Positions 8,746 to 17,543 of a stretch of 64,000 nucleotides of DNA are shown in pieces; the stretch's first letter is position 1; every line of letters begins with the position of its first letter. The position numbers and the translations under genes are program-made. The stretch spans positions 682,001 through 746,000 of the forward strand of contig NZ_VTGX01000003.1 in NCBI RefSeq assembly GCF_009729095.1. The letters run 5' to 3'. Origin of the DNA: Mycolicibacterium sp. CBMA 247. GTDB lineage: Bacteria; Actinomycetota; Actinomycetes; Mycobacteriales; Mycobacteriaceae. The notes beneath the pieces were generated by a model, which was given only the letters and a program-made list of their open reading frames with translations, was not told where the DNA came from and did no database searches.

Positions 8746-10203
8746 ATGCAAGAAGTCCATGCTTCACCGCATCAGCACACGTTCTTCGGGCACCCCATCG
8801 CGCTGGCCAATCTGTTCGGGGTGGAACTGTGGGAACGCTTCTCGTTCTACGGGATGCTCACGATCCTGGGCTACTACCTGTATTACGTGGCGGCAGACGG
8901 CGGCCTGGGCCTACCCAAGACCACCGCCACCGGCATCGTCGGTGCGTACGGCGGATTGGTCTACCTCTCCACCGTGCTGGGCGGGTGGATCGCCGATCGA
9001 CTCCTGGGCATGGAACGCACCGTGTTCTACGGCGGAGTCGTGGTGATGGCCGGCCATATCGCACTGGCCGTCATCCCCGGTCTGGCCGGCGTCGGTCTCG
9101 GCCTGGTGCTGGTCGCACTGGGGTCCGGCGCACTCAAGGCCAACGCGTCCTCACTACTTGGCACGCTCTACGACAAGGACGACACGCGCGCCGACGGCGG
9201 CTTCACCCTGTTCTACCTCGGTATCAATCTGGGCGCCTTCGTCGGACCCCTGGCGACGGGCTTGTTGCAGACCCGGATCGGCTTCCACTACGGGTTCGGC
9301 GCCGCGGCCGTCGGCATGGCACTCGGGCTCGCCCAGTACGTGATGTTCCGGCGCAATCTCGGCAGCCACGGACGCATCGCGGCAAACCCGTTGCCGCCCC
9401 AGGCAATCGGCAAGGTGATCGGCGTCGTCGCTGCGCTTGCGGTGGTCGTGGCGGTGCTGTTCATGGCCCACCTGGTCAAGCTGGCCAACTTGTCGCAGTT
9501 CACCACCACGGTGATCGTCGTGGCCTCGGTGATGTATTTCGTGGTGATGCTGACCAGCGCCAAAGTGTCCGACACCGAACGGATCCGGGTTCGCGCCTTC
9601 ATCCCGTTGTTCATCGCCAACGCGGTGTTCTGGTCCCTCTTCCAGCAAATCTTCACGGTGCTGGCCGTCTACTCCGACGAACGGATGAACTGGTCGATCT
9701 TCGGCTGGACCGCACCATCGAGCTGGATCGGGTCGATCGAGCCGGTCTGGATCATCCTGCTCTCACCGTTGTTCGCCATCCTGTGGACCCGGCTCGGCAA
9801 TCGTGCGCCCACCACACCACGCAAGTTCGCCTACGGTGTGATCGGTATGGGCGCAGCGTTTCTGCTGTTCCTCCCGATGGCGGCGACCACGGGCCGCGCG
9901 GTGCCTGCACTACTGGTGGCCGGCATCATGGCGGTGTTCGCAGTCTCCGAACTGCTGCTGTCCCCGATCGGCCTCTCGGTCACGACAAAGCTGGCGCCAG
10001 AGGCATTCCGGGCCCAGATGATGGCGCTGTACTTCTTCTCGGTGGGCCTTGGTACGGCGATGTCGGGTGTGCTGGCGCAGCGCTACGATCCCGCCCACGA
10101 GTTCGCCTACTTCGGCACGCTCGGGGCGGTGGCGATCGTCGCCGGTGTCGTGGTGTTCCTGATGTCACCGCGGATCAGCAGGCTGATGGAAGGCGTTCAC
10201 TGA
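8746..10203 (+). CDS. POT-family proton-dependent oligopeptide transporter
   Basis: This 485-residue carrier has about 12-14 transmembrane helices and the POT/PTR family signature: an N-terminal FGVELWERFSFYGM (the ExxERFxYYG-type motif for proton coupling) and GGWIADRLLGMERTVFYGG after the second helix. These symporters import di- and tripeptides across the cytoplasmic membrane. ATG at 8746 is preceded by AAGGTG. The gene stands alone and converges on a threonine dehydratase, overlapping it by 7 bases. M. tuberculosis has no POT carrier that I recall, which fits an environmental mycobacterium. Confidence 0.92.
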   Translation: MQEVHASPHQHTFFGHPIALANLFGVELWERFSFYGMLTILGYYLYYVAADGGLGLPKTTATGIVGAYGGLVYLSTVLGGWIADRLLGMERTVFYGGVVVMAGHIALAVIPGLAGVGLGLVLVALGSGALKANASSLLGTLYDKDDTRADGGFTLFYLGINLGAFVGPLATGLLQTRIGFHYGFGAAAVGMALGLAQYVMFRRNLGSHGRIAANPLPPQAIGKVIGVVAALAVVVAVLFMAHLVKLANLSQFTTTVIVVASVMYFVVMLTSAKVSDTERIRVRAFIPLFIANAVFWSLFQQIFTVLAVYSDERMNWSIFGWTAPSSWIGSIEPVWIILLSPLFAILWTRLGNRAPTTPRKFAYGVIGMGAAFLLFLPMAATTGRAVPALLVAGIMAVFAVSELLLSPIGLSVTTKLAPEAFRAQMMALYFFSVGLGTAMSGVLAQRYDPAHEFAYFGTLGAVAIVAGVVVFLMSPRISRLMEGVH

Positions 10204-11150
10204 CCTTCGGTCAGGATCTCGGCCAGCAACCGTGGTGCGATGTTTCCGCCCGAGACGATCACGGCCGTCGGCCCCGGTGGCGTTGCCGCCTTGCGGTAGC
10301 CGGCCAGCGCCACCGCACCGCTGGGTTCGGCAACCAGATGTGCACCGTGCGCCAGTTCTCGCACCGCTGAACGAATCTCGTGTTCGGTCACGGTGATGAC
10401 GTCGTCGAGCACCCGTTGCAGATGAGCGAACGTCAACTCCGACGGCGTCGAGCGCAGTCCGTCGGCGATGGTCCGGTTACGTTGCGCCACAGGCCAGTCC
10501 ACCCGGTGACCGGCGGCAAGGCTTTCGGCGGTATCCGCGGCGAGTTCGGGTTCCACTCCGAACACTTTGGCTTGCGGGCACAACGCGCGGATCGCGGTAC
10601 CGATACCCGACGCCAGGCCACCACCACTGATCGGGATGAGGACGGCCGCGACATCGGGCAGATCCTGGGCGATCTCCAGCCCGATGGTGCCCTGGCCGGC
10701 GATCACGTCGGGATGATCGAACGGCGGTATCAGCACGCCGCCGGTGCGCTCGACCAGTTCGGCCGCGACCGATTCACGCTGACCGGCTCCACACAACACC
10801 ACCTGTGCCCCGTAGTCGCGGGTGGCCTGCACCTTTACCGTCGGTGTTTCCTCGGGCATCACGATGTGGGCGGCGACTCCGTATGCTGCGGCCGCATACG
10901 CCACCGCCTGAGCATGGTTGCCGCTGGAATAGGCCACCACTCCCCTGGCCCGGACGCCCGGTTCCAGCCGGCCCAGTGCGTTGAACGCACCGCGGATCTT
11001 GAAGGCGCCGATCGGTTGCAGATTCTCCGGTTTGAGCCACAACTGCCGATCAGGATCTCCCCATCTGGTGGCCAGCAGCGGAGTCCGCACGATGTCGGAG
11101 GCGATCCGCCGAGCGGCGGCGTCGATGTCGTCGATGGTCACCAGCTTCAC
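10197..11150 (-). CDS. PLP-dependent threonine/serine dehydratase, short catabolic type
   Basis: This 317-residue enzyme is a fold-type II PLP protein that deaminates threonine or serine to the 2-oxo acid. The PLP lysine lies in PIGAFKIRGAFNAL; SSGNHAQAVAYAA is the substrate loop and ISGGGLASG the phosphate-binding glycine loop. There is no C-terminal ACT-like regulatory domain, so it is the short catabolic/serine racemase-like form rather than biosynthetic IlvA. GTG at 11150 is selected since the protein begins KLVTIDDIDAAARRI there; the frame stays open far upstream but that sequence is antisense to the thioesterase. It diverges from the thioesterase at 11250. Confidence 0.9.
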   Translation of the reverse strand: MKLVTIDDIDAAARRIASDIVRTPLLATRWGDPDRQLWLKPENLQPIGAFKIRGAFNALGRLEPGVRARGVVAYSSGNHAQAVAYAAAAYGVAAHIVMPEETPTVKVQATRDYGAQVVLCGAGQRESVAAELVERTGGVLIPPFDHPDVIAGQGTIGLEIAQDLPDVAAVLIPISGGGLASGIGTAIRALCPQAKVFGVEPELAADTAESLAAGHRVDWPVAQRNRTIADGLRSTPSELTFAHLQRVLDDVITVTEHEIRSAVRELAHGAHLVAEPSGAVALAGYRKAATPPGPTAVIVSGGNIAPRLLAEILTEGQ

Positions 11151-11249
11151 GACTCCAAGTCTCTCCCGCCGCCCGGGCCGGCGAAATCCGGGGCCGCAAC
11201 GCCGCCGATTACCGTGGAGCGGCAGACCCGCCGGCCTTGGAGTGTTCAC

Positions 11250-11672
11250 GTGACCCAGTACTGCTTCGACATCGTTCCGCGTTACGCCGAAATCGACCAG
11301 CAGGGCGTGGTGTTCAACGGCCACTACCTCACCTGGTTCGACGAGGCGTGTACCGGCCTGTTCGACCACCTCGGGGTGAGCTATCCCGATCTGATCGCTG
11401 ATCAACTCGACATGCAGGTGGTGCACACCGAGATCGATTTTCGGGCACCGGTTCGGTGGCGGGAGACGGTGCGGATCGCGGTGCAGTGCGAGCGTATCGG
11501 TACCACCAGCTTCACCTTGGGCTTCACCGTGCAGGGCACCGACTCTGCCGGACACGAGCGGCCCAGGGTGTGCGGAAGCAACGTCTACGTCGTGGTCTCG
11601 ACCACCGACTGGTCCAAGCGACCCGTTCCCGAAGACGTTCGTAACGCACTCAGTTCTGTTGCCGGCCAATGA
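11250..11672 (+). CDS. Hotdog-fold acyl-CoA thioesterase (4HBT type)
   Basis: This 140-residue protein is a 4-hydroxybenzoyl-CoA thioesterase-type hotdog enzyme. It has the family N-terminal motif RYAEIDQQGVVFNGHYLTWFDEA, quoted here only as residues ~10-32, with the catalytic Asp in EIDQQG and the NGHYLTWFDEA helix. It should hydrolyse an acyl- or aryl-CoA in the cytoplasm; the substrate is unknown. GTG at 11250 follows TTGGAG and gives the usual N-terminus. The 99-base divergent spacer to the dehydratase gene presumably holds both promoters. Confidence 0.85.
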   Translation: MTQYCFDIVPRYAEIDQQGVVFNGHYLTWFDEACTGLFDHLGVSYPDLIADQLDMQVVHTEIDFRAPVRWRETVRIAVQCERIGTTSFTLGFTVQGTDSAGHERPRVCGSNVYVVVSTTDWSKRPVPEDVRNALSSVAGQ

Positions 11673-11925
11673 TTCTGCCGGCCCCACGGTGCGCGGGTGT
11701 CTCCGGCGGTAATGTCTGGCCACGGGCGGTCTCACCAGTGCCGACCTGCTGCGGATGGTGCGACAACTGTGCCGCACCCACGACGGCGGCCAGGCATCGT
11801 GATGCCGCTGAGGCCCTGTCCGGGATGGCGGCACGCTGAGCGCCCGAGAGTCGTCATTGAATCGCCAGTTCACGGGTAGCACAATCGGTATGGACAGCGT
11901 CCGCGGTCGGTGAGGGGGACAAATC

Positions 11926-12153
11926 ATGACGCAGGTCAACGACGGCGGATTCGATGACGGCGGATTCGACGACGACGCGCCCGAGGCCGATGTCGTCGAA
12001 CAGCTGATACCGGTCGGCGTCGACGACGAGGACGATGCGTTGTCAGATCTCACGCGGGTGCGAATCTCGCCCGACGCCGATGCCACCGAAGCCGACCTGA
12101 TCGATCAGGCAATCGTGGTGCCGCTGGACGATGAGTCCGACTTCGATCGCTGA
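11926..12153 (+). CDS. Small acidic protein with internal repeats
   Basis: This 75-residue protein is extremely acidic (over one third Asp/Glu) and has no hydrophobic segment, so it is soluble. It contains a duplicated GGFDD at residues 6-15, encoded by an almost perfect 15-base tandem repeat (11941-11970), and a second degenerate repeat, EADVVEQLIPV at ~21-31 and EADLIDQAIVV at ~56-66. GGGGGAC stands before the ATG. Proteins with EADxxxQ repeats occur in actinobacteria; I know no function. The last 49 bases overlap the convergent ccdA gene. Confidence 0.65.
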   Translation: MTQVNDGGFDDGGFDDDAPEADVVEQLIPVGVDDEDDALSDLTRVRISPDADATEADLIDQAIVVPLDDESDFDR

Positions 12154-13010
12154 GCCGACACCATCCGGACCACCATCCGCCCGAGCAGGCCGGCGATGAC
12201 AAGTGCCAGCAGCGCCGTCAGCCACGGCCACGCCCCGTGCCGGTGCACCCATCCCGCGAGGGTGCCCTGCAGGTGCCCGGCGGCGGCAATCACGGGGTCG
12301 TCGGGATTGCCTGCGGCGCTGAACAACTGGATCTCATACCACCCGTAGTAGGCGACGTACGCGCCGACGACGATCAGTAGTGCTCCGCTGATCCGGCTGA
12401 TGTAGGGGACGATGCGCCGCAACCGGTCGACCACCACGGTGCTGGCCAGCGCCGTGGCCACCGCCAGCACGCCGACGACAAGGGTGAAACCCGCCGCGTA
12501 TGCCGCGAACACCGCTACCCGGTGCAGCGCCGTATTCGATTCCAGCGTTGCGCCGGTGACCGCCAGGAATGGACCCACGGTGCACGACAGGGACGCCAGC
12601 GCGTACCCGACGCCATAGCCGGCCATCGAGCCCAGCCGTGCAGTCGGCGCCCAGCCCGTGCGACCTGACACCGCGTCGGGCAGCAGCAACCCGAGCCGGC
12701 GGCCGGCCAGCAGCCAGATTCCGAGAACGACCAGGACCGCACCGATCAGCAACGTGACGTACGGCAGGTAGCGCTGGACTGTGCTGGCAGCCGCGATCGT
12801 CAGCAGCCCGAATGTCCCGAATACCGCGACGAATCCAGCGGTCATCACCACGGTGGCGACGAGCGCCCGCCCCAACGCGCTCAGCGGCCCCCGCGGCGAA
12901 GGGCCCCGCACCACCAGCGCGAGGTACCCCGGCAGCAGCGCGAACCCGCAGGGGTTGAGTGCCGCGACCAGTCCGGCGCCGAACGCCAACCCCACCAGGT
13001 TGTCGGGCAC
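12105..13010 (-). CDS. ccdA: CcdA-type thiol-disulfide interchange membrane protein
   Basis: This 301-residue membrane protein has six to seven transmembrane helices and the two conserved cysteines of the DsbD/CcdA family: Cys21 in LNPCGFALLPGY and Cys143 in ASLSCTVGPFL. CcdA passes electrons from cytoplasmic thioredoxin across the membrane to periplasmic thioredoxin-like proteins. Its upstream neighbour, 9 bases away on the same strand, is MPT53, whose CPFC site is the expected partner; the same pairing (Rv2878c-Rv2877c) exists in M. tuberculosis as I recall it. GTG at 13010 is used as the start. Confidence 0.9.
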   Translation of the reverse strand: MPDNLVGLAFGAGLVAALNPCGFALLPGYLALVVRGPSPRGPLSALGRALVATVVMTAGFVAVFGTFGLLTIAAASTVQRYLPYVTLLIGAVLVVLGIWLLAGRRLGLLLPDAVSGRTGWAPTARLGSMAGYGVGYALASLSCTVGPFLAVTGATLESNTALHRVAVFAAYAAGFTLVVGVLAVATALASTVVVDRLRRIVPYISRISGALLIVVGAYVAYYGWYEIQLFSAAGNPDDPVIAAAGHLQGTLAGWVHRHGAWPWLTALLALVIAGLLGRMVVRMVSAQRSKSDSSSSGTTIA

Positions 13011-13019
13011 GCCCGGTGA

Positions 13020-13538
13020 CTAGCTCTTCAGGGCCGCGACCCGGTCGGCCAGCTCCTGCTGCGGCATGGCCGATGTCGGGTTGTTGACGAACGTGGACGA
13101 CCCGTCGGGGCGGTAGAAGACGTAGGCGGGTTGCCACGGGACGTTGTAGCGGGCCCAGATCGACCCGTCGGCGTCATTGAGGTTGGGGAAATTGAGGTGG
13201 TACTTGTCGACGAATCCCTGCATTGCCCCCACATCGGAGTGTGCCGCCACGCCGACGAAGCTGACCTGTGGATTGGCCGCGGCGACCTGGCTCACCGAGG
13301 GTGCCTCGGCGTTGCAGAACGGGCACCACGGCGTCCAGAACCACAGCACCGCGGGTCGCCCGGCCAGGCTGGACCCGTTGAACGGAGCACCCGACAAGGT
13401 GGTGCCGGTGAACTGCTGCCGATCATCGGCGGCCGCGGTGGGCGCGGCGACCAGCGCGAACACCATCGCGACCGTCGACAGGACTCCGGCCAGGCCGGTC
13501 AGAAACGCTGTGTGCAACCGCGGGCGTCGCATCCTCAT
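13020..13538 (-). CDS. mpt53: Secreted thioredoxin-like protein MPT53 (DsbE-like)
   Basis: This 172-residue exported protein has a signal peptide (residues 1-37, cut after TAAA) and a thioredoxin/TlpA fold with active site W71-CPFC (Cys72, Cys75). It closely matches M. tuberculosis MPT53, for example in LWFWTPWCPFCNAEAPS and ARYNVPWQPAYVFY, the latter holding the cis-proline loop. In M. tuberculosis this protein works as a disulfide oxidant. ATG at 13538 follows GGAGA with 8-base spacing; the earlier in-frame codons would put 28 residues before the signal. It is the first gene of an operon with ccdA. Confidence 0.93.
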   Translation of the reverse strand: MRMRRPRLHTAFLTGLAGVLSTVAMVFALVAAPTAAADDRQQFTGTTLSGAPFNGSSLAGRPAVLWFWTPWCPFCNAEAPSVSQVAAANPQVSFVGVAAHSDVGAMQGFVDKYHLNFPNLNDADGSIWARYNVPWQPAYVFYRPDGSSTFVNNPTSAMPQQELADRVAALKS

Positions 13539-13644
13539 GGCACCGTCTCCTTCGCTCAGGGCGCAGCACACGTGCGGCGTGCGCACAATCCCTGATACGA
13601 CGGTAGGCACACCGGAGTTCAACGGTGGGGAGTTTTGCCAAGCT

Positions 13645-14526
13645 TCAGTTCTGCCGGGGCAACAGCTCAGCGGTGAACCGGTCCAGGAAAGCGCCGCGGT
13701 CGGCGGGACCGACAGCCCTGATCACGAACTTGCTGAGGCCGGCGGCCAGATAGCGATCGAGTTGGCGGTGCAGGTCGGCCCAGTCAGCGGCGACCAGGTC
13801 GGCGGGGTCGACGTCCGGCCTGCGGCGACGCACTGCGGCGAGCACGTCAGCCGGGATCGCCCCGTCACCGACGGCGAGGCTGATGCCGTAGTGGTCGGGC
13901 TCGATGGTCCGGCCGGCCGCAGCGGCTTCTGCCTCGATGCGCCGGCGCGCTGCGGCCGCCTCGTCGGGGGTGAGGAGGCTGCCCAGCCACCCGTCGCCGA
14001 GTCTGCCGATGCGGGTCAGGGCTGCCGGTGCCGATCCGCCCAGCCAGATGTCCAGCGGTGCGGCCGGCAGCGGCTGCACGCTCGCGGAGCGGACGGCGAA
14101 GTACTCACCTTCGAATGACACGTCGTCGCCCCGCAGGGCCGATCGCAGCAGGTGCAACGATTCATCGAAGACGGCGGTCCGGCGGCCGTCGGGAACCACG
14201 AAGATGTCCCGCTCGGCGGGCAGGGCCGAGTGCAGGCCGAACACCGGCAGGACCCGCTTGGGTGCCAGTGCCGCCAGCGACGCGAGCTGTTTGGCCACCA
14301 GAACGGGATGGCGTCCCGGCAGGATCGCGACCGACGTCCCGACCTTCAGCCGCTTCGTACGTGCCAGCGCGTACGCCATGCCGATGAACGGATCCACCGC
14401 CGGCGTATAGACCAGTTCGGAGAACCACAGTGAGTCGACCCCGGAACTCTCCAGGTTCTCGACGATGCCGCCCAGTTCCTCCGGCGAGGTGTCAGCGCCC
14501 ACTCCCACGCCGAACCGGACCTTCAT
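13645..14526 (-). CDS. F420-dependent luciferase-like oxidoreductase
   Basis: This 293-residue TIM-barrel protein belongs to the LLM class of flavin/F420-dependent oxidoreductases. Typical segments are SLWFSELVYTP, KVGTSVAILPGRHPVLVAKQLASL (residues ~60-83) and APLDIWLGGSAPAAL. It looks like the family named after MSMEG_3544 (TIGR03854 as I recall). The substrate is unknown. It is on the same strand as mpt53-ccdA, 106 bases upstream, and could be read with them. ATG at 14526 overlaps the divergent region of the next gene. Confidence 0.85.
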   Translation of the reverse strand: MKVRFGVGVGADTSPEELGGIVENLESSGVDSLWFSELVYTPAVDPFIGMAYALARTKRLKVGTSVAILPGRHPVLVAKQLASLAALAPKRVLPVFGLHSALPAERDIFVVPDGRRTAVFDESLHLLRSALRGDDVSFEGEYFAVRSASVQPLPAAPLDIWLGGSAPAALTRIGRLGDGWLGSLLTPDEAAAARRRIEAEAAAAGRTIEPDHYGISLAVGDGAIPADVLAAVRRRRPDVDPADLVAADWADLHRQLDRYLAAGLSKFVIRAVGPADRGAFLDRFTAELLPRQN

Positions 14527-14612
14527 CGGAGGTTTCCCATGTCATCCATATTCGACGCAACACCGGGTGAGCGCCTCTTGTGCCCGGTCATCCGGCGGTT
14601 CACAGTAAGAAA

Positions 14613-15053
14613 ATGGGCGAGCAATGGATTCAAGGCTGCTTGGTCCAGCGGATCATGTTTCGTGAGGGCCTGGTGCTCAGCCTCAACGACTACAACGAAC
14701 TGGTCATTTCGGTTCCCCTGGAACTGACGCTGCCGGCGACCGGTACCGACGATTCCGAGGTGGTATCGATCGACCCGAGGTCGCTGCGCAACGAGGTTCG
14801 GCCGCTGTTCGATTTCGCGGGGCAACGCTGCACGCATGCCGACTGGGAGGACAACGGCAGCCTCCATCTGTGCTTCGCCGACGGCCACCGGATCGATGTC
14901 CAACCCGACGAGCACCACACGTCGTGGGAGCTGTACGGGAAGTACCACGGCTACGCCGCATGCCTGCCCCATGGGCGGGTCCGCGTCGTCCGGCACGATC
15001 AGGATGGCATCGATCGAGATGACGACGGCTTCGCCACCCGGGAGAGCGGCTGA
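14613..15053 (+). CDS. Hypothetical protein, DUF6188-like
   Basis: This is a soluble 146-residue protein with no signal peptide. The C-terminal half contains HLCFADGHRIDVQPDEHHTSWELYGKYHG (about residues 87-115), a pattern I associate with the DUF6188 family of actinobacterial proteins; this assignment is from memory and tentative. Notable are the invariant-looking WELYGKYHGYAACLPHG and the acidic tail DQDGIDRDDDG. ATG at 14613 is preferred over the more upstream start at 14580. Function unknown. Confidence 0.65.
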   Translation: MGEQWIQGCLVQRIMFREGLVLSLNDYNELVISVPLELTLPATGTDDSEVVSIDPRSLRNEVRPLFDFAGQRCTHADWEDNGSLHLCFADGHRIDVQPDEHHTSWELYGKYHGYAACLPHGRVRVVRHDQDGIDRDDDGFATRESG

Positions 15054-15093
15054 CAGGCATGCAGCGCGGCCGTGGGCACCTACCGACGGGGCA

Positions 15094-15564
15094 TCAGGCC
15101 ACGCCAACCCCGATGATCGGGACCCAGACGCCCAACAGCCACACTCCCCACTGCCGGAACCCGTTGTCCCACACTGGGTTCAGGTTGTAGCCCCAGTAGT
15201 TGACCGTCGGCGGAAGCGATCCGCCCCGCCATTGCATCGGTGGCGGCGGACCCCAGCCCCACGGTGGCGGGCCATTGCGGTCATCCCACCAGTCGTGCCG
15301 GTTGCCGGCCCACCACGGACCCTTGTCGTCCCAGTGACCGCGATCGAAATCACGACCCTGATTGTCGAAGTCACGGCCACGACCGAAGTCGCGGCCGGGC
15401 GGCCCACCGTCGCAGAACGGGAAGCAGTCGTCGTTACCGTGCCCCGGCTTGAGCGGAGCCGGCGCGGCAGGCTTCGCCGAGGCCAGCGGCGTCCCCAACC
15501 CCGCGACACCTAATCCGAACGCGCCCACAGTCATTGCAGCCGCCACGAACTTCGCCAGTTTCAT
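15094..15564 (-). CDS. Secreted Trp/Gly/Pro-rich protein with GRDF repeats
   Basis: This 156-residue protein has a clear signal peptide (MKLAKFVAAAMTVGAFGLGV..., cleaved near ASAKPA, residue ~33). The mature part has a CFPFC cysteine pair, then short GRDF repeats (GRDFGR, GRDFDNQ, GRDFDRG), a Trp-rich stretch (WWAGNRHDWWDD, PPPWGWGPPPPMQW) and a hydrophobic tail. Low-complexity secreted proteins of this kind are widespread in mycobacteria; function unknown. ATG at 15564 is well supported by AGGAGG 7 bases before it. It diverges from cyp124. Confidence 0.8.
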   Translation of the reverse strand: MKLAKFVAAAMTVGAFGLGVAGLGTPLASAKPAAPAPLKPGHGNDDCFPFCDGGPPGRDFGRGRDFDNQGRDFDRGHWDDKGPWWAGNRHDWWDDRNGPPPWGWGPPPPMQWRGGSLPPTVNYWGYNLNPVWDNGFRQWGVWLLGVWVPIIGVGVA

Positions 15565-15742
15565 ACCTGATCCTCCTACGGTCGTGACCCCGGCGCCGAC
15601 CATCCCCCAGTGGTCCGGCACCGCAACGCCTTGCCAACTCACCCCTCTGCGAGCGGCGAGACGTGCACCCCGGTTGGGGTATCGCGGCGGCCGATCCGAG
15701 CGTTACCTGTCGCCCGGGCGGGTCCGGCTCTACCCTGGCGGA

Positions 15743-17023
15743 GTGGGTATCGCACCGCGGGTCAACGGGGCGCCTCCTCCTGACGTGGCGTCCGCCGAGG
15801 TCGAACTCGGGTCATGGCAGTTCTGGCGCGAGGACGACGATATTCGGGACGGCGCGTTCGCCGCGCTGCGACGTGACGCACCGGTCTCCTATCACCCCGC
15901 GTGCGTCCTCGACGGCGTTCCCGAAAGCCACGGGCACTGGGCCGTGACCCGATATGACGACGTGTTCCATGCCAGCCGCCATCCCGAGATCTTCAGCTCC
16001 GCGTCCGGAATCACCATCGGCGATCAAACCCCGGAATTGGCCGAGTATTTCGGCTCGATGATCGTCATGGACGATCCCCGTCACACCCGTCTGCGCAATA
16101 TCGTGCGCAGCGCATTCACCCCGCGGGTGGTGGCCTTGATCGAGGATTCCGTCCGCGACCGGGCTCGACGACTGGTTGCCGACATGGTGGCCCGAAATCC
16201 AGACGGCAACGCCGAACTCGTCACCGAACTCGCCGGACCGCTGCCGCTACAGATCATCTGCGACATGATGGGCATCCCCGAGCAGGACCATCAACGGATC
16301 TTCCACTGGACCAACGTGATCCTGGGGTTCGGCGACTCCGACCTGACCACCGACTTCGACGAGTTCCTCGCCGTCGCGATGGACATCGGCGCCTATGCGA
16401 CGGCGCTGGCCGACGAGCGCAGGGCCGCGCCCACCGAGGACCTGACGACCAGCCTGGTTCAGGCCGAGGTCGACGGCGAACGACTGACCTCGGCCGAGGT
16501 GGCCTCCTTCTTCATCCTGTTGGTGGTCGCGGGCAACGAAACCACCCGCAACGCCATCAGCCACGGCGTACTAGCGCTCACCCGCTACCCCGAGCAGCGT
16601 CAGAGGTGGTGGTCACGGTACGAGGAGCTGGCCCCCACCGCGGTGGAAGAGATCGTTCGCTGGGCGTCTCCGGTGAGCTATATGCGCCGCACGGTCACCC
16701 AGGACACCGTGCTCGGCGGGACACCGCTACCCGCCGGCGCAAAGGTGACATTGTGGTACGGGTCGGCCAATCGGGACGAGTCAAAATTCGCCGATCCGTG
16801 GACATTCGACATCACCCGCCATCCCAATCCCCACCTCGGATTCGGTGGCGGCGGTGCACATTTCTGCCTCGGCGCAAACCTGGCGCGACGTGAGATCACC
16901 GTGGCGTTCGAAGAACTGCACCGCCAATTGCCCGACATCGTCGCGACCGAGGAACCCGATCGGCTGCTGTCGCCGTTCATCCACGGCATCAAGCGCATGC
17001 CGGTGGCCTGGTCTACCCGCTGA
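15743..17023 (+). CDS. cyp124: Cytochrome P450 of the CYP124 family (methyl-branched lipid omega-hydroxylase)
   Basis: This 426-residue P450 matches M. tuberculosis CYP124A1 throughout: the N-terminus ARVNG/APRVNG-type start, TPELAEYFGSMIV, LPLQIICDMMGIP, the I-helix VVAGNETTRNA, and the heme loop LGFGGGGAHFCLGANLA with Cys375. CYP124 hydroxylates the end of methyl-branched lipids such as phytanic acid and can also act on cholestenone side chains, overlapping CYP125. GTG at 15743 aligns with the family start (GIAPRVNGAPPPD). It is separated by only 3 bases from the convergent cupredoxin gene. Confidence 0.94.
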   Translation: MGIAPRVNGAPPPDVASAEVELGSWQFWREDDDIRDGAFAALRRDAPVSYHPACVLDGVPESHGHWAVTRYDDVFHASRHPEIFSSASGITIGDQTPELAEYFGSMIVMDDPRHTRLRNIVRSAFTPRVVALIEDSVRDRARRLVADMVARNPDGNAELVTELAGPLPLQIICDMMGIPEQDHQRIFHWTNVILGFGDSDLTTDFDEFLAVAMDIGAYATALADERRAAPTEDLTTSLVQAEVDGERLTSAEVASFFILLVVAGNETTRNAISHGVLALTRYPEQRQRWWSRYEELAPTAVEEIVRWASPVSYMRRTVTQDTVLGGTPLPAGAKVTLWYGSANRDESKFADPWTFDITRHPNPHLGFGGGGAHFCLGANLARREITVAFEELHRQLPDIVATEEPDRLLSPFIHGIKRMPVAWSTR

Positions 17024-17026
17024 GGC

Positions 17027-17413
17027 CTACGAGACCGTCAGGGTGCCCCGCATCGCTGGGTGATAAAGACAGTAGAAGGCGTACTCACCCGGCTCCTGCG
17101 GAGCCGTCAACGTCGCGCGGCCCTTGCCGTCGACATGGACGTCGAACAGACCCTTGGTCCGCGACGTCACCGAATGCTCAACCTCGTCGTTGTTGATGAT
17201 CGTGATCTCGGTCCCTGGCGCCACGGGCCCAAGTGAGCTGAAACCCATGCCCTCGATCGCGATGACCGGACCGGTCGGGACCGACGTGCCAGGACTGACC
17301 ATCGGTGTCTCGGCGTGCTGGCCGTGGCCACCCGGCGCGTTGGTTTGCCCGCATGCCACGGCAATGGCAACCACCAACAATGCCGTCGCACCCCACACAG
17401 CTATGCGGTTCAT
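17027..17413 (-). CDS. Cupredoxin-like lipoprotein
   Basis: This 128-residue protein has a lipoprotein signal (lipobox AVAC, Cys21) and a His/Gly-rich linker followed by a plastocyanin-like cupredoxin domain (residues ~48-128). Candidate type-1 copper ligands are His80 (EVEHSV), Cys115, His118 and Met121 in YCLYHPAM, the usual Cys-x2-His-x2-Met spacing. It should be anchored on the outside of the membrane and carry electrons or bind copper. ATG at 17413 has a G-rich ribosome-binding site. It is tail-to-tail with cyp124, so co-regulation is not implied. Confidence 0.88.
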   Translation of the reverse strand: MNRIAVWGATALLVVAIAVACGQTNAPGGHGQHAETPMVSPGTSVPTGPVIAIEGMGFSSLGPVAPGTEITIINNDEVEHSVTSRTKGLFDVHVDGKGRATLTAPQEPGEYAFYCLYHPAMRGTLTVS

Positions 17414-17543
17414 CGCCCCCCCCTTGAGTCAGCTGTCCCGCTCTTGCGACGATTATCGGCCCTGCCGCGCCGCTTCGGCCGGAGAACGCGCAAAAGTTGC
17501 CATTGACCAGCGGCTACACCGCGACGCGCGAAACCGGGCCCGT

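Noticed and set aside
11151..12086. N-terminal extension of the threonine dehydratase frame
   Set aside because: The extra 312 residues are antisense to the thioesterase and do not resemble a protein domain; the enzyme begins at 11150.
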